A DNA stretch of 64,000 bases from Rutidosis leptorrhynchoides (GCF_046630445.1 NC_092334.1:109875001-109939000), one strand, 5' to 3'. Shown: positions 38,656 through 52,100, counted from the first letter of the stretch. Numbers and translations are program-made. The notes: generated by a model not told the origin, from the sequence alone.

Positions 38656-38739
<84 letters not shown>
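38656..38739. repeat. (TA)n microsatellite
   Basis: Eighty-four bases of TA immediately left of the TA-flanked element that begins at 38740. Confidence 0.95.
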
Positions 38740-38742
<3 letters not shown>

Positions 38743-38819
38743 GAAGGATCAAATGAGAACTTTTTTGGTTTGAGAACCCCGACAACTCAAAAATACACCA
38801 AAATATATTGAAATTCAAG

Positions 38820-40514
38820 GACAAAATTGCACCGGGGGTCCCTGTGGTATGTTCGAAACGACAAGTGGAGTCCAAAAGTTTTTTTCGCCAATGGGGGTCA
38901 CTGTGGTATGCACAAGTTTCACAGGGGGTCTAATTGCCTAACGTCTGTGTAAATCTAACGGTTAAGTGATGCACATGACTTGCACATGAGGGTATATTAG
39001 TCAATATAGTTCCATCTTCTCATTTGACCTACCAACCTTCTATTCACCTACAATCATCTTCTTCTATCATGAATCTACCACCACCGGTATGAAGTTAAAA
39101 CAAACCTAAAAACACAACCTGAGTTTTTAGGACCAAAAGCAGCATGGATACTCCGTATATTTCTATACCTCAACACAAGCTATTGTGTGTATTTGCAAAA
39201 CCCATTTGCATTACACCAACTTCATCACAATCCACACTTAAATAAACAAATAAAGAGGCATACCTCCTCATTGATGAAAATAGAGAAAGTGCTAAATTTT
39301 ATATTTTTAATAAGCTTAACAAGGAGAATTTCCTAGTCTAACTAGAATAGTGGGTGGCACCGGCCCTTATTGCTTGAATTTCGTAGCTGGAAGCGTGGAG
39401 TCGAACGTCTCTCTACAATGTACCGTAGGTAGACTGATTATTACTGATTATTGTAGGTGCTTTAGTGGTTTAGAGACAGTTCTCTTGCTACCAATTTCTT
39501 TCTTTGTAGTCTAATAGATCTACATGTTCTAGCGGATCTAAAGTAGGTTTGTTTTCCGCAACAGAAAGAGGTTTTGTTCTGCCGAGAATATTTCCAAGGG
39601 GGAAGCCTCGAAAGGCATACGAGTGCACCTCTCGTAGGATAGATTTAAAAATAGATTCAAAATTATATAACTCTCAATTTCTTCAGTTAGAACTAAATCA
39701 CACATAGACATCAAACCCTAACTCTCAATTTTCTCCACCACTGCCGTCACCATAACCACCACCACCGCCGTCATAACACAAACAACAAGAATGGCACCAG
39801 ATTCGAAATCAGATCTCGGATCTTTACAGTTTAGATCTCATCACTTGGACAAATTTCGGCGTCAAAAATGATGGGTTAGGGTCTCGATTAGGGTTTCGTC
39901 GGAGAGTTTCTGCTGTAATCCGGCATCATTTTCTGTGTTTATGATAGATCTGGGGTTTTGGGGTTGGATCTTTTCATTATGAAGATGGTGATTTCATTAT
40001 GAAGATGGTGATTTTTGCTCACCTTGGACGGAATGAAGATGAATAGATTATGATATGTTCGTTGAAATGAATATGATGATGGAAATGGAGATCTTGAAAT
40101 ATTGATGATAATGAAGGTTCTGAAATACTTATTTGTTTGGTGGGTTTTGAAGTACACATTAATCTAATAATAATAGACCTTTTTTTTTTATTACTTTTAT
40201 GGCTTTTGAAATACTTAATAGATGCAGTGTTTTGATTTGCTTTCATGTTCTTAGTTGTGAAGAAATAGTGGAGGTGGTGATTGCAGGTGAATAGAAAGTT
40301 GGTGCGTCAAATGAGAAGATGGACCTATATTGACTAATATACCCTCATGTGCAAGTCATGTGCATCACTTAACCATTAAACTTACACAGACGTTAGGCAA
40401 TTGGACCCCCTGTGAAACTTGCGCATACCATAGTGACCCCCATTGGCGAAAAAAACTTTTGGACTCCACTTGTTGTTTCGAACATACCACAGGGACCCCC
40501 GGTGCAATTTTGTC
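38820..40514. mobile_element. Non-autonomous Mutator-like element (MULE), long TIRs
   Basis: 1695 bp with terminal inverted repeats of about 235 bp (38820-39056 and 40278-40514). They start GACAAAATTGCACCGGGGGT and differ at only about 12 sites by eye. It is flanked by a perfect 9-bp duplication AAATTCAAG (38811-38819 and 40515-40523), the hallmark of the Mutator superfamily. The 1.2-kb interior encodes no transposase. It includes Pro/His-type codon repeats (CCACCACCACCGCCGTC near 39750) that may derive from a captured host sequence, unproven. Confidence 0.88.
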
Positions 40515-40523
40515 AAATTCAAG

Positions 40524-40900
40524 AAAAAAAGTGGCGGGCGAGCAAAAAACAACGAATTCGAGCAAAAATGAGGAAATTCTAGCAAAAAAAAGGCGGGCGA
40601 ACAAAAAATTGATAGTCGAACAAAAAAAAAGACAGGCGAAAAAAAATGTGTTCAACATTTTTGAAATTCAAACAAAAAAATGTAGAACACATGATAGTCG
40701 AATAAAAATGTGTCTACATTTTTGAAATTCGAACAAAAAAAAGCGGACGAACAAAAAATTGATAGTCAAACAAAAAAAAAGGCGGGCGAACAAAAATGTG
40801 TTCTACATTTTTGAAAATCAAACAAAAAAATGTAGAACACATGATAGTCGAACAAAAATGTGTTCTACATTTTTAAAATTTGAAAAAAAATAATAAATTC
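40524..40900. repeat. Tandem repeat, about 150-bp unit
   Basis: Two near copies starting near 40592 and 40743, each with GGCGGGCGAACAAAAA-type phrases, ATTGATAGTC, and inverted pairs of ATGTGTTCTACATTTTT and AAAAATGTAGAACACAT. Both belong to the TA-flanked element body. Open frames here are not genes. Confidence 0.75.
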
Positions 40901-40935
40901 TCGACTATAATTTTTTTGTTCGTACGTGTTTTATA

Positions 40936-43427
40936 TGTAACGACCCGACAAAATCGTCATTTGACGGCGCCGTTAACTTAGGTCCCGTTACGTGGTCGTA
41001 GTCCCTATATGAGACACGTTTGACCAAAATTATGTCGCATTCATTTTAAATGTACAAAACTTACAAAGTTTAGTTTACCAAACGGATCGACAACAAGTTT
41101 AAGTTTACAAAAGTTATGAAGTAAGTGAAATAACTTGCGACATAATAAGTTGAAAATCACGGTTGCTATAAATAGCGTAGGTATGTAAACAGTATGTTTG
41201 AATCCAAATATGCTATCACTAGCGTATGTATGTATGCTTGACCCCAAGCAAGTATGAGCGTACACGGAAGCATGTATCAAATAGCCATTCATGAACCTGA
41301 GAAACATATAGAAAACTGTCAACGAAAAATGTTGGTGAAATCATAGGTGTTTGTAAACGTTGTTTTTGAACCACAAGATTTAGTATTCCCATAACATTGA
41401 TTATCAAAATCGTTTGCATTCCAAAAGCATTGTTCGCGAGCACCCAATTATCAAGACTTAACGTTTCCTTCCATAGAACCCCATCACAATAGTGTTAGAA
41501 CATACACTGTTTCTCGAAAATATATTTCATCCGTAGACGGTAGCGAACCGTCTGAAATGAGGGTTTGTCAAACCCGTATGGCCACACAATATAAGTTCTC
41601 GCTTACACCCTGCAAGTGTAACTAATGATAATTGAATTGAGGATTTTTGTTCTAACTCGCTGTGGAATGTTTGTTTCATCGTACTTGTGTTCAAAGTATA
41701 AAAGTAAGTAGTACAAAATGTAACAAAGTATATGTTTCTCAGCCTACGATTTAAAAGTATAAAAAGTTGTTGAAAAGGTGGGACTATGATCTCACCTCGA
41801 GTGCACGAGTATAAATGTACTTCACAAAGTAAACGTGTGCATGAAAGTTGCTTAGCCTTGACCTAAACAAGTAAGTTGTATCAATTAACCGGTTACGACA
41901 CAAGGTCGAGCGAAATGTGTTCAATTAGTCCTATGGCTCGTTACGACTCGAATATATATAGCATGTGAGTCAAGTTGTCAAGTTTCATGCAAGAATCAAG
42001 TATAAAAGAAAGATTAGAACGATTGCATAAGTATTTGGTTAAGTTTGACTAAAAGTCAAACTTGGGCAAAGTCAAAGTCAAAGTCAACGCGGTCGGGTCT
42101 GGTCTCGGACAATTTTTCTAAGTTATATAATCATATATGAGCATGTTGGCCAAATTTCATGTTAATCGGAGGTGCGTAGCATAGTTAGAATTAAACGGTA
42201 AACGACTAAGCGAAACAGAATCTGGCAGTTCATCTGGACGGCGTCCAGATTTGCTGGACGGCATCCAGCATTGAAGGACTGGACGACGTCCAAGAATCTG
42301 GATGGCGTCCAGATCAGTATGCAGATCCTGTTTTGCTGAAACACACAAGTGCACGAACCAAAACTCAAACTAACACAATTTGTGAATCGAAAACACTTAG
42401 AACATGTATCTTATATCGTTGGAAAGGTATTTTGACAAGGAGTACAACTAACCACATATCATCAATCGAGTTCATCATTTACAACAACAAAACCTCGTCA
42501 AATAATCGTTAAATGTTCATAATCAAAGTCTCAAGTTCGCAAAATGCATTTCATGATTCGGGCAACCAATTTACATGTATGATATGCCGTTTCGAAGGTA
42601 ATCAAGCATACAATCCAACCAAACACTTACCAACAATATTTCATGGCATTCAAATCATCAAAAGTCTATTTTAAGAGTTATCAAACCCTAACCAAAACTC
42701 ACAAAATCAATAATTAAGTTTATGAAGTTTTCTAAAACAACCTACACATCAAATTGAAGCTAGTGATACTAGTAACACAATTAATACATGAACTTTAACA
42801 ATTTAACAACATTAACTCATCCAAAATCAAAGATTAAGCACACCCATTTTCAAGTTCATGCTAGTTACTCCAAAACAACAAATCGAGCAAACAAAACATA
42901 TATTCATGTTATACTTGAGCCATAGACACTAACTAACACTATTTCAAGTATATAAAACGAATTTAGAGAAATCTAGTGTTTTAGAAATGTTACCCAAACG
43001 AGATGAAGTTGGTATCAAATTGTAGAGGATGAAGAGATGATTCCAAATATGTAATTTGTTTTGTTGCTAGCTCCCTAAACCGAAGTTAGATGATGAATTC
43101 TTGTTTGTGTTCTTGAGAGAAAAAGGAAGTAAGAAAGAAAGAAAAAGGTGGATGAATGAATGTATGAGGAAGGTGTTGACCATTTGACCTAGTCACACCT
43201 TTGGTCTCTTGGCAATATTGGTCCCTCAAGTTTGTAGTCGGGGTGCGGGAATTAAGCAAACAAATTATTTTAAAAACGCTCGAGTAAACGAGTGATATTA
43301 TAATTAAATAACGGAAATATTAGTACGTTAGTCAATGAAAGGTACGAGTTTAGATAACGGAAGATATTATCTAAAAAAAAAAAGACAGGCGTTAAAATAA
43401 TTTAACGAAAAAATGCGGGATGTTACA
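40936..43427 (-). repeat. 3' LTR of element F
   Basis: 2.49-kb LTR, minus strand, from TGTAACATCCCGC at 43427 to CGGGTCGTTACA at 40936. Left flank TTATA (40931-40935) is the target duplication. It holds a cassette of four CTGGACGGCGTCCAG-like palindromes at 42234-42312. It differs from the other LTR by roughly 2-3% by eye, with a net length difference of 9 bp. Confidence 0.9.
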
Positions 43428-44420
43428 TTACCTACACCTTAAAAGAAATTTTGTCCCGAAATTTAGTTGGAAGTAGTAGTCGTTGTTTCTCCCTCGAGAA
43501 CTTGCGTTGTCAATTCTACGGATAAGTGAAGGTACTTCCTTGAGCATTTCAACGAACTTTGTCAGTCGGGATTTTACGTTATTTTAAAGTTTGGTTTTCA
43601 CGATTCACAATTTCAACCGGTTCTCCTAGGAAGTGAAGTTTGTCATCGATAGTATGTTCATCAAAAGGAATAACAAGTTCTTGTTCGGCAAGACACTTCT
43701 TCAAGTTTGATGCATAGAATGTCGGATGAACGAAGCTCAAATGAATCGGAAAATCTAAATGGCTAGCAACGGGTCCAAAACGCCCCAAGATTTTTAAAAG
43801 GATCAAGATATCGCAGATTTAGCTTTCTACGTTTCTCAAAACGGATTGCACCTTCTCTAGGTGCGACTTTTAACGTTACGCGGTTACCCACTTGGAATTT
43901 GAAATGTTTACGTCTAACATCGGTGTAGCTCTTTTGGCGATTACGGGCCGTCTTGAGCCTTTCTTGGATTTGAACGTTCTTAACGGTTATTTCATGAATG
44001 AGTTCGATTCCGGTGGTTTGATTGTTGCCTACATCGGCCCAACAAATTGTAAAATGATAATTGCGGACATATAAAGTTTCGAAAAGGTGCGGCGTTAATA
44101 CACGAAAGAAAATTTGTAGTAAGAGAATTTGACTAAAGGCAAGTACTTTTCCTCAAGTAAATTTGAAGTCGATAACACGAACTCGTATTATGGTTTCCAA
44201 GGTTTGAATCGTATGTTTGTTTGGTCCTTCGAGATGTGGTTGATGTGTTGTACTCATGTTTAAACGTGGTCCCGAGGCTTTTTGTAAGGCACCCCAAAAT
44301 TTAGAAGTAGAACGAGGATCTCTATCCGAAACGAAGTATATCTCCTTAAGATAGATTGAACAAGTTCGTTAGGACTTGAAAACATTAGTTAGAACAAGTT
44401 TCTCAAGAAATTCGCGCCGC
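43428..44420 (-). pseudogene. Element F residual pol (integrase end only)
   Basis: After the polypurine tract (minus AAGGTGTAGGTAA, 43428-43440) and a weak AAATTTCGGGAC hairpin, the minus strand shows broken integrase sequence. A C-terminal part with [20 protein letters not shown] lies at 43579-43806, a GATEWAY-less linker with RSRQKSY-like codons at about 43910-43950, and a catalytic-core trace SDRDPRSTSKFWG near 44290-44330. Frameshifts separate them. Gag, protease, RT and RNase H are absent. Confidence 0.75.
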
Positions 44421-45644
44421 GAAAGATTTATCGGTTTCCAAAAATGTTCGTTAGGAATATTCCCCCTCGTGGCGAATACTAGTATAATGTGAAGAGTCTC
44501 TCTCTCCATTGAGAATTTAGATAAAAGATTTCCTTAAACGGAAGTACGAGTGTAATGCGAGAGAAGTTTCTGCCTCAATGTGAGCATACCAAACATTTTG
44601 TAGTTCGTCGATAAAACTGTGCGAAAACGAGATAGTATACACGTGTAACATACGTCTGATGTTGAAACAATTTGCCATTCATTTGGAAGCATAAATATGG
44701 TTCGACATTAATCGAAGATGTGTCCCGGGTATGGTTGTTATCAGTATTCTCGAAGTTTTCGGATATCCAACTGGAAAAATGAAATCATGTACATGGCACA
44801 TGGTGGTGATTAGGTTGATCGAGTCCAATCACCATCACGAGTCATTAGAACTTTGGTATGGCTTACCATAATATAACCACGTTGATCGAGTGTCGTTATA
44901 TTTACCATAATATAACCACGTTGATCGAGTGTCATTATATTATGCTAACTCATACCTCCATTCCCACATCACTCCATAAATTCAAGTTCAGGTGATCGTG
45001 AAGATTTAAAATGAATAAAGTGTAACGACGTCTCTAACGTGACTCGTATTGAATCGAAAGAATTTGTGCAACTCTGAAGATGCGTTTCCCGAGGGAAGTG
45101 TATAAATGATTGTTCACGTCAAAGCGGTTCGAGTCAAACAACAATGTATTTCGGTACGAGAAGTGCAACGAATCATGATAACGAGTAGTACACAATCGTA
45201 GTGATAAGTATTGATGACGATACTCACCTAGAGTAGTGATGGTAGTAACAAGAAGTGGTAGATAGTAAGGAACACTGGTGTGACCCCGATAGTAAGTTGA
45301 AACGGTGGCGAATAACAATCTGGGAGATAGAGTTCCCGAACACGTGTGACTAATGAAGTCGTCGTCATCCATATGCATATGAATCTTGAATTTACGCGTG
45401 TTACCAAAAAGTGGCAGAATACGGATTCGTATGATGAAAATTTGGTACCATTAAAATTTTTGCCTAAGAATGATTCAAATATAATGCACAAGTAGTCAAG
45501 TAAGTGCTATCTATAGCAAATGTATGTCAGAATGCAATGGCTACCTATCCGGTTGTAGTCTAGATTCACTAATGCGTCCTAACGACTCTGTCAGACACAC
45601 TAATGCACATCCTAGATCCCTACAACCAACGCTCTGATACCATC
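44421..45644 (-). mobile_element. Element F internal noncoding region with primer-binding site
   Basis: No recognisable gag or pol. A direct duplication of ACCATAATATAACCACGTTG with its following GATCGAGTGTC lies near 44867 and 44904. The primer site TGGTATCAGAGC (minus) is at 45631-45642, two bases from the LTR. Confidence 0.75.
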
Positions 45645-48127
45645 TGTAACGACCCGACAAAATCGTCATTTGACGGCGCAGTTAACTTAGGTCCCGTTAC
45701 GTGGTCGTAGTCCCTATATGAGATACGTTTGACCAAAATTATGCCGCATTCATTTGAAACGTACAAAACTTACAAAGTTTAGTTTACCAAACGGATCGAC
45801 AACAAGTTTAAGTTTACAAAAGTTATGAAGTAAGTGAAATAACTTGCGACATAATAAGTTGTAAATCACGGTTGCTATAAATAGTGTAGGTATGTAAACA
45901 GTATGTTTGAATCCAAAGGTGCTATCACTAGCGTATGTATGTATGCTTGACCCCAAGCAAGTATGAGTGTACACGGAAGCATGTATCAAATAGCCATTCA
46001 TGAACTTGAGAAACATATAGAAAACTGTCAACGAAAAACATCGGTGAAATCATAGGTGTTTGTAAACGTTGTTTTTGAACCACAAGATTTAGTATTCCCA
46101 TAACGTTGATTATCAAAATCGTTTGCATTCTAAAAGTATTGTTCGCGAGCACCCAATTATCAAGACTTAACGTTTCCTTCCATAGAACCCCATCACAATA
46201 GTGTTAGAACATACACTGTTTCTCGAAAATATATTTCATCCGTAGACGGTAGCGAACTGTCTGAAATGAGGGTTTGTCAAACCCGTATGGCCACACAATA
46301 TAAGTTCTCGCTTACACCCTGCAAGTGTAACTAATGATAATCGAATTGAGGATTTTTGTTCTAACTCGCTGTGGAATGTTTGTTTCATCGTACTTGTGTT
46401 CAAAGTATAAAAGTAAGTAGTACAAAATGTAACAAAGTATATGTTTCTCAGCCCACGATTTAAAAGTATAAAAAGTTGTTGAAAAGGTGGGACTATGATC
46501 TCACCTCGAGTGCACGAGTATAAATGTACTTCACAAAGTAAACGTGTGCATGAAAGTTGCTTAGCCTTGACCTAAACAAGTAAGTTGTATCAATTAATCG
46601 GTTACGACACAAGGTGGGGCGAAATGTGTTCAATTAGTCCTATGGCTAGTTACGACTCGAATATATATAGCATGTGAGTCATGTTGTCAAGTTTCATGCA
46701 AGAATCAAGTATAAAAGAAAGATTAGAACGATTGCATAAGTATTTGGTTAAGTTTAACTAAAAGTCAAACTTGGTCAAAGTCAAAGTCAACGCGGTCGGG
46801 TCGGGTCGGGTCTTGAACAATTTTTCTAAGTTATATAATCATATATGAGCATGTTGACCAAGTTTCATGTTAATCGGAGGTGCGTAGCATAGTTAGAATT
46901 AAACGGTAAACGACTAAGCGAAACAGAATCTGGCAGTTCATCTAGACGGCGTCCAGATTTGCTGGACGGCGTCCAACATTGAAGGACTGGAAGGCGTCCA
47001 AGAATCTGGACGGCGTCCAGATCAGTATGCAGACCCTGTTTTGCTAAAACACACAAGTGCACGAACCAAAACTCAAACTAACACAATTTGTGAACCGAAA
47101 ACACTTAGAACATGTATCTTATATCATTGGAAAGGTATTTTGACAAGGAGTACAACTAACCACATATCATCAATCGAGTTCATCATTTACAACAACAAAA
47201 CCTCATCAAATGATCGTTAAATGTTCATAATCAAAGTCTTAAGTTCGCAAAATGCATTTCATGATTCGGGCAACCAATTTACATGTATGATATGCCGTTT
47301 TGAAGGTAATCAAGCATACAATCTAACCAAACACTTACCAACAATATTTCATGGCATTCAAATCATCAAAAGTCCATTTTAAGAGTTATCAAACCCTAAC
47401 CAAAACTCACAAAATCAATAATCAAGTTTATGAAGTTTTCTAAAGCAACCTACACATCAAATTGAAGCTAGTGATACTAGTAACACAATTAATACATGAA
47501 CTTTAACAATTTAACAACATTAACTCATCCAAAATCAAAGATTAAGCACACCCATTTTCAAGTTCATGCTAGTTACTCCAAAACAACAAATCGAGCAAAC
47601 AAAACATATATTCATGTTATACTTGAGCCATAGACACTAACTAACACCATTTCAAGTATATAAAATGAATTTAGAGAAATCTAGTGTTTTAGAAATGTTA
47701 CCCGAGATGAAGTTGGTATCAAATTGTAGAGGATGAAGAGAGGATTCCAAATATGTAATTTGTTTTGTTGCTAACTCCCTAAACCGAATTTAGATGATGA
47801 ATTTTTGTTTGTGTTCTTGAGAGAAAAAGGAAGTAAGAAAGAAAGAAAAAGGTGGATGAATGAATGGATGAGGAAGGTGTTGACCATTTGACCTAGTCAC
47901 ACCTTTGGTCTCTTGGCAATATTGGTCCCTCAAGTTTGTAGTCGGGTGCGGGAATTAACCAAATGAATTATTTTAAAAATGCTCGAGTAAACGAGTGATG
48001 TTATAATTAAATAACGGAAATATTAGTACGTTAGTCAACGAAAGGTACGAGTTTAGATAACTGAAGATATTATCTAAAAAAAAGACGGGCGTTAAAATAA
48101 TTTAACGGAAAAATGCGGGATGTTACA
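45645..48127 (-). repeat. 5' LTR of element F
   Basis: 2.48-kb partner of 40936-43427, followed by the same 5-bp duplication TTATA at 48128-48132. Ends are TGTAAC/GTTACA. The palindrome cassette lies at about 46940-47020 with its own point changes. Confidence 0.92.
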
Positions 48128-48204
48128 TTATATTTTTGCTTGAATTTTAGTGTATTTGGAGTTCCTAGAGTTCTCACACTAAAAAAGTTCTCACTGGATC
48201 CTCA

Positions 48205-48206
<2 letters not shown>

Positions 48207-48286
<80 letters not shown>
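48207..48286. repeat. (TA)n microsatellite
   Basis: Eighty bases of TA separating two TA-flanked elements. Confidence 0.95.
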
Positions 48287-48288
<2 letters not shown>

Positions 48289-48828
48289 TGAGTATCTAAT
48301 AAGAACCTTTTTAACGACAAAAATTTGAGAACTCTCATTTCCAACAAAAAATCAAGGAGGGCACACATTTTGGGCCTTATTTAGAACATGTTCGAATTCT
48401 TCTAGTTTTGTTAAAACTACTCTATTTTTGTTAGAACTACTTGAAATAAGTTTTCTTCTTCTTCTAAATTAGCCCGATTTAGAGTTTAAGGTTTGGGATT
48501 TATGTTTAGTATTTTGGGTATAGATCCCTAAAACCACAACCCTAAATCCTAAACTCTAAACCGTTTGTGTTAAACGCTAAATCTAAACCCTAAAGCTTAA
48601 ATCTAAACCCTAAACTCTAATCATAAATCTAAACCCTAAAATGTAGAAATTAAATATAGAACATTATGTATAACATCGTGTTTTACATGAATGTAGAACA
48701 AACTGGTTTCTAAGCGTGTAACAAAAATATTCTAATAACTACAATTTTGTGCGCCCTAATTTTTTTTGTTAGAACAACTAGTTCTCACGGTTCTCTAACT
48801 TAAAAAGGTTCTCATTTGATCTTTGCAC
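48287..48828. mobile_element. Second TA-flanked element, 542 bp, uninterrupted
   Basis: Left end GGTGAGTATCTAATAAGAAC and, read inverted, right end GTGCAAAGATCAAATGAGAAC, each followed by CCTTTTTAA and GAGAAC. TA tracts lie on both sides (80 bp left, 8 bp right). The interior carries AAACCCTAAA-type repeats and AATTAGCCCGATTTAGAG, shared inverted with 26625-27108. No ORF. Confidence 0.65.
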
Positions 48829-48836
48829 TATATATA

Positions 48837-48897
48837 GTGTGAGGATACCATGAGAACTCAATTAAGCGGAGAACCATGAGAACTCGACGTTCGCACA
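48837..48897. mobile_element. Left end of a third TA-flanked element, cut by element G
   Basis: GTGTGAGGATACCATGAGAAC followed by two more GAGAAC-type motifs. It starts right after TATATATA and is interrupted at 48898 by the LTR of element G. The remainder would lie beyond the window. Confidence 0.55.
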
Positions 48898-49095
48898 TGT
48901 AGTGACCCGAACTTTTCTATGATTATATATTATATGAGATTAATATTTACATGAAGAAATGATTCCAACATGTTAAGCAATCAAACTTGTTAAGACTTGG
49001 TTAATTGAAACGGTTTTTGTGTTAACGTTTGACCACCCAGTTTTTCCGATGATTCACGAACGTTATAACTTGTATATGACATGATATTATATATA

Positions 49096-49161
<66 letters not shown>

Positions 49162-52100
49162 TAACGTAATGAAATGATAAGTAAGTATCTCATTATGTAT
49201 ATTAACAATGAACCTTATACATAAAACAAGACTACTAACTTAAGAAATTCAAAACGATATCTATACGTAACGATTTTCGTTGTAATAACGTCTTAATATT
49301 TATATATCATATTAAGATATATTAGTACATCATGTTATCATTATAATATAATAATTTAACATCTCATTAGATATAATAATAATGGGATTAATTACATTTA
49401 ATGAAATAGTTAACTTAAAGGTTTCAAAACAACACTTACATGTAACGACTAACGATGACTTAACGACTTAGTTAAAATGTATATACATGTAGTGTATTAA
49501 GATGTATTAATATACTTTTGGAAGACTTTAAGACATATATCAAAGTACTTCTACTTAACAAAAATGCTTACAATTGCATTCTCATTCATTTTAATCAACA
49601 ATTCTACTCGTATGCACCCGTATTCTTACTCGTACAATACACAGCTCCTAGATGTATATACTATTGGTATATACACTTCAATTATCAACTCTTAGCAGCC
49701 TTAATGAGTCATCAAATATGTGGGAATCATCATTTGGCAACTAGCATGAAATATCTCACAAAATTACAAAAAAATATTATAAATCATTCATGAATTATTT
49801 ACAGGAAAACAAACTTACACATCCTTTATATCTAATCCATGAGTCATGACCAAAAACACATACAAACACTTTCATTCTTCAATTTTCTTCATCTAATTGA
49901 TCTCTCTCAAGTTCTATCTTCAAGTTCTAAGTGTTCTTCATAAATTCTATAAGTTCTAGTTTCATAAAATCAAGAACACTTCCAAGTTTGCAAGTTTACT
50001 TCCAAGCTTTCTAATCCATTCCAAGTAATCATCTAAGTTCAAGGAACCCTTATTACTTACAGTAGGTTATCATTCTAATAAAAGGTAATACTCATATTCA
50101 AACTTTGATTCAATTTCTATAACTATAAATATCTTAATTCGAGTAGAAAATCTTACTTGAACTTGTTTTTGTGTCATGAATCTACTTCGAGAACTTTCAA
50201 GCCATCCAAGATCCTTTGAAGCTAGATCATTTATTGTCACTTTCAGTAGGTTTACCTACTAAATTTGAGGTAGTAATAATTTTCATAACATCATTCAATT
50301 CATATATATATAACTATCTTATTCGAAGATTTAAACTTATAATCACTAGAACATAGTTTAGTTAATTCTAAACTTGTTCACAAACAAAGTTAATCCTTCT
50401 TACTTAACTTTTAAAATCAACTAAACACATGTTCTATATCTATATGATATGCTAACTTAATGATTTAAAACCTGGTAACACGAAGAACACCGTAAAACAG
50501 GACATACGCCGTCGTAGTGAAATCGGGGGCTGTTTTGGGTTAGATAATTAAAAACTATGATAAAATTTGAATTAAAAGTTGTTCTTCTGGGAAAATGGTT
50601 TTTCTTATGAACACGAAACTATATCCAAAAATCATGGTTAAAATCAAAGTGGAAGTATGTTTTTCAAAATTGGTCATCAAGATGTCGTTCTTTCGACGGA
50701 AATGACTACCTCTTACAAAAATGACTTGTAACCTGTATTTCTGACTAAAAACTTATACATTTTATGTTTAGTTTCATAAATTTCAGTTCATTATAAAACC
50801 ATAGCAATTTGATTCACTCAAAACGGATTTGTAACGAAGAAATGATGGGTAAAACAAAATTGGATATTTTTGCTTGTTTTAGCTACGTGAAACTTTGTAA
50901 CAAATCTATACTAACCATAACTTAACTAAATTATATTACATTACATGTAGTCTAACATATATTATGTAATCTTGATGGACCATAGACACGTATACAATGT
51001 TTTGACATATCTTATTGACGTCATCTATATATATTATTTGGAACAACCATAGACACTCTATATGCGGTAATGCTCGAGTTAGCTATACAGGATTGAGGTT
51101 GATTCCAAAATAATATATATACTTTGAGTTGTGATCGAGTCTGAGACTTGTATACACTGGGCCGTGGATTGATTCGAGATAATATATATATTGATTTATT
51201 TCTGTACTACTAACTGTGGACAACTAATTGTAGACTACTAACGTTGGACTATTAACTTAACAAACTTAAATCATTAAAATGTAATAAAAAATGTTGTGAA
51301 TATATTTCGATCCTACTTTGATATATATGTATATATTTGTTTTAGGTTCGTGAATCGACCTTTGGCCAAGTCTTATTTCCGAAGATTTGAAAATCTGTGA
51401 AAGTGAGTTATAGTCCCACTTTTGAAATCTAATATTTTTGGGATGAGAATACATGCAATTTTATAAATGTTTTACAAAATAGACACAAGTACGCGAAACT
51501 ACATTCTATGGTTGGATTATCGAAATCAAATATCGCCTTTCAATTCTGGTAACCTAAGAATTAGGAAAATGGCCCCTAATTGACGCGAATCTTAAAGATA
51601 GATCTATTGGGCCTAACAACCCCCATTCATGTCTATGGATGGATTTAGTACTTCGAGATTATTATTATACAGACGACGATGTCTGTGGGGATATTCTATG
51701 CATTATGGTTAATGTTGGTTACCAGGTGTTCAATCCATATGAATGATTTTTATGCAGATGGCTATATGCATGCATGATGTTTATAAGAAATAGAAATATG
51801 AAATCTTGTGGTCTATTATTACGATTTGATAAATATATAGGCTAAACCTATAACTCACAAACATTTTTGTTGACGTTTAAAGCATGTTTATTCTCAGGTG
51901 ATTATTAAGAGCTTCCGCTGTTGCATGCTAATTTAAGGACAAGAATTGGAGTCAGCATGCTTGTAATATATTGTTTAAAAACTACATTCGAAGATTTAAA
52001 TCGATGTGTAATATTATTGTAAACCATTATGTAATGGTCGTGTGTAAAACGTTATCTTTTAGATTATCATTACTTGATAATCTACGTTATGGTTTTAAAC

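Larger units (their letters stand above)
38740..48206. mobile_element. TA-flanked element split by a MULE and by element F
   Basis: Left end GTAGAAGGATCAAATGAGAAC at 38740 and, read inverted from 48206, GGTGAGGATCCAGTGAGAAC match as imperfect inverted ends. Both continue into a TTTTTT stretch and GAGAAC, and both abut long TA tracts. If the MULE (38820-40514) and element F (40936-48127) are removed with their duplications, about 550 bp remains, similar to the intact copy at 48287-48828. The body carries the tandem repeats at 40524-40900. Confidence 0.65.

Noticed and set aside
40330-40725. 131-codon frame
   Set aside because: It spans a MULE terminal repeat and A-rich tandem repeats, so it cannot be an ancestral gene.
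45034-45378. 114-codon minus-strand frame in element F
   Set aside because: In the element's sense strand but without any gag or pol motif; probably chance in the deleted internal region.
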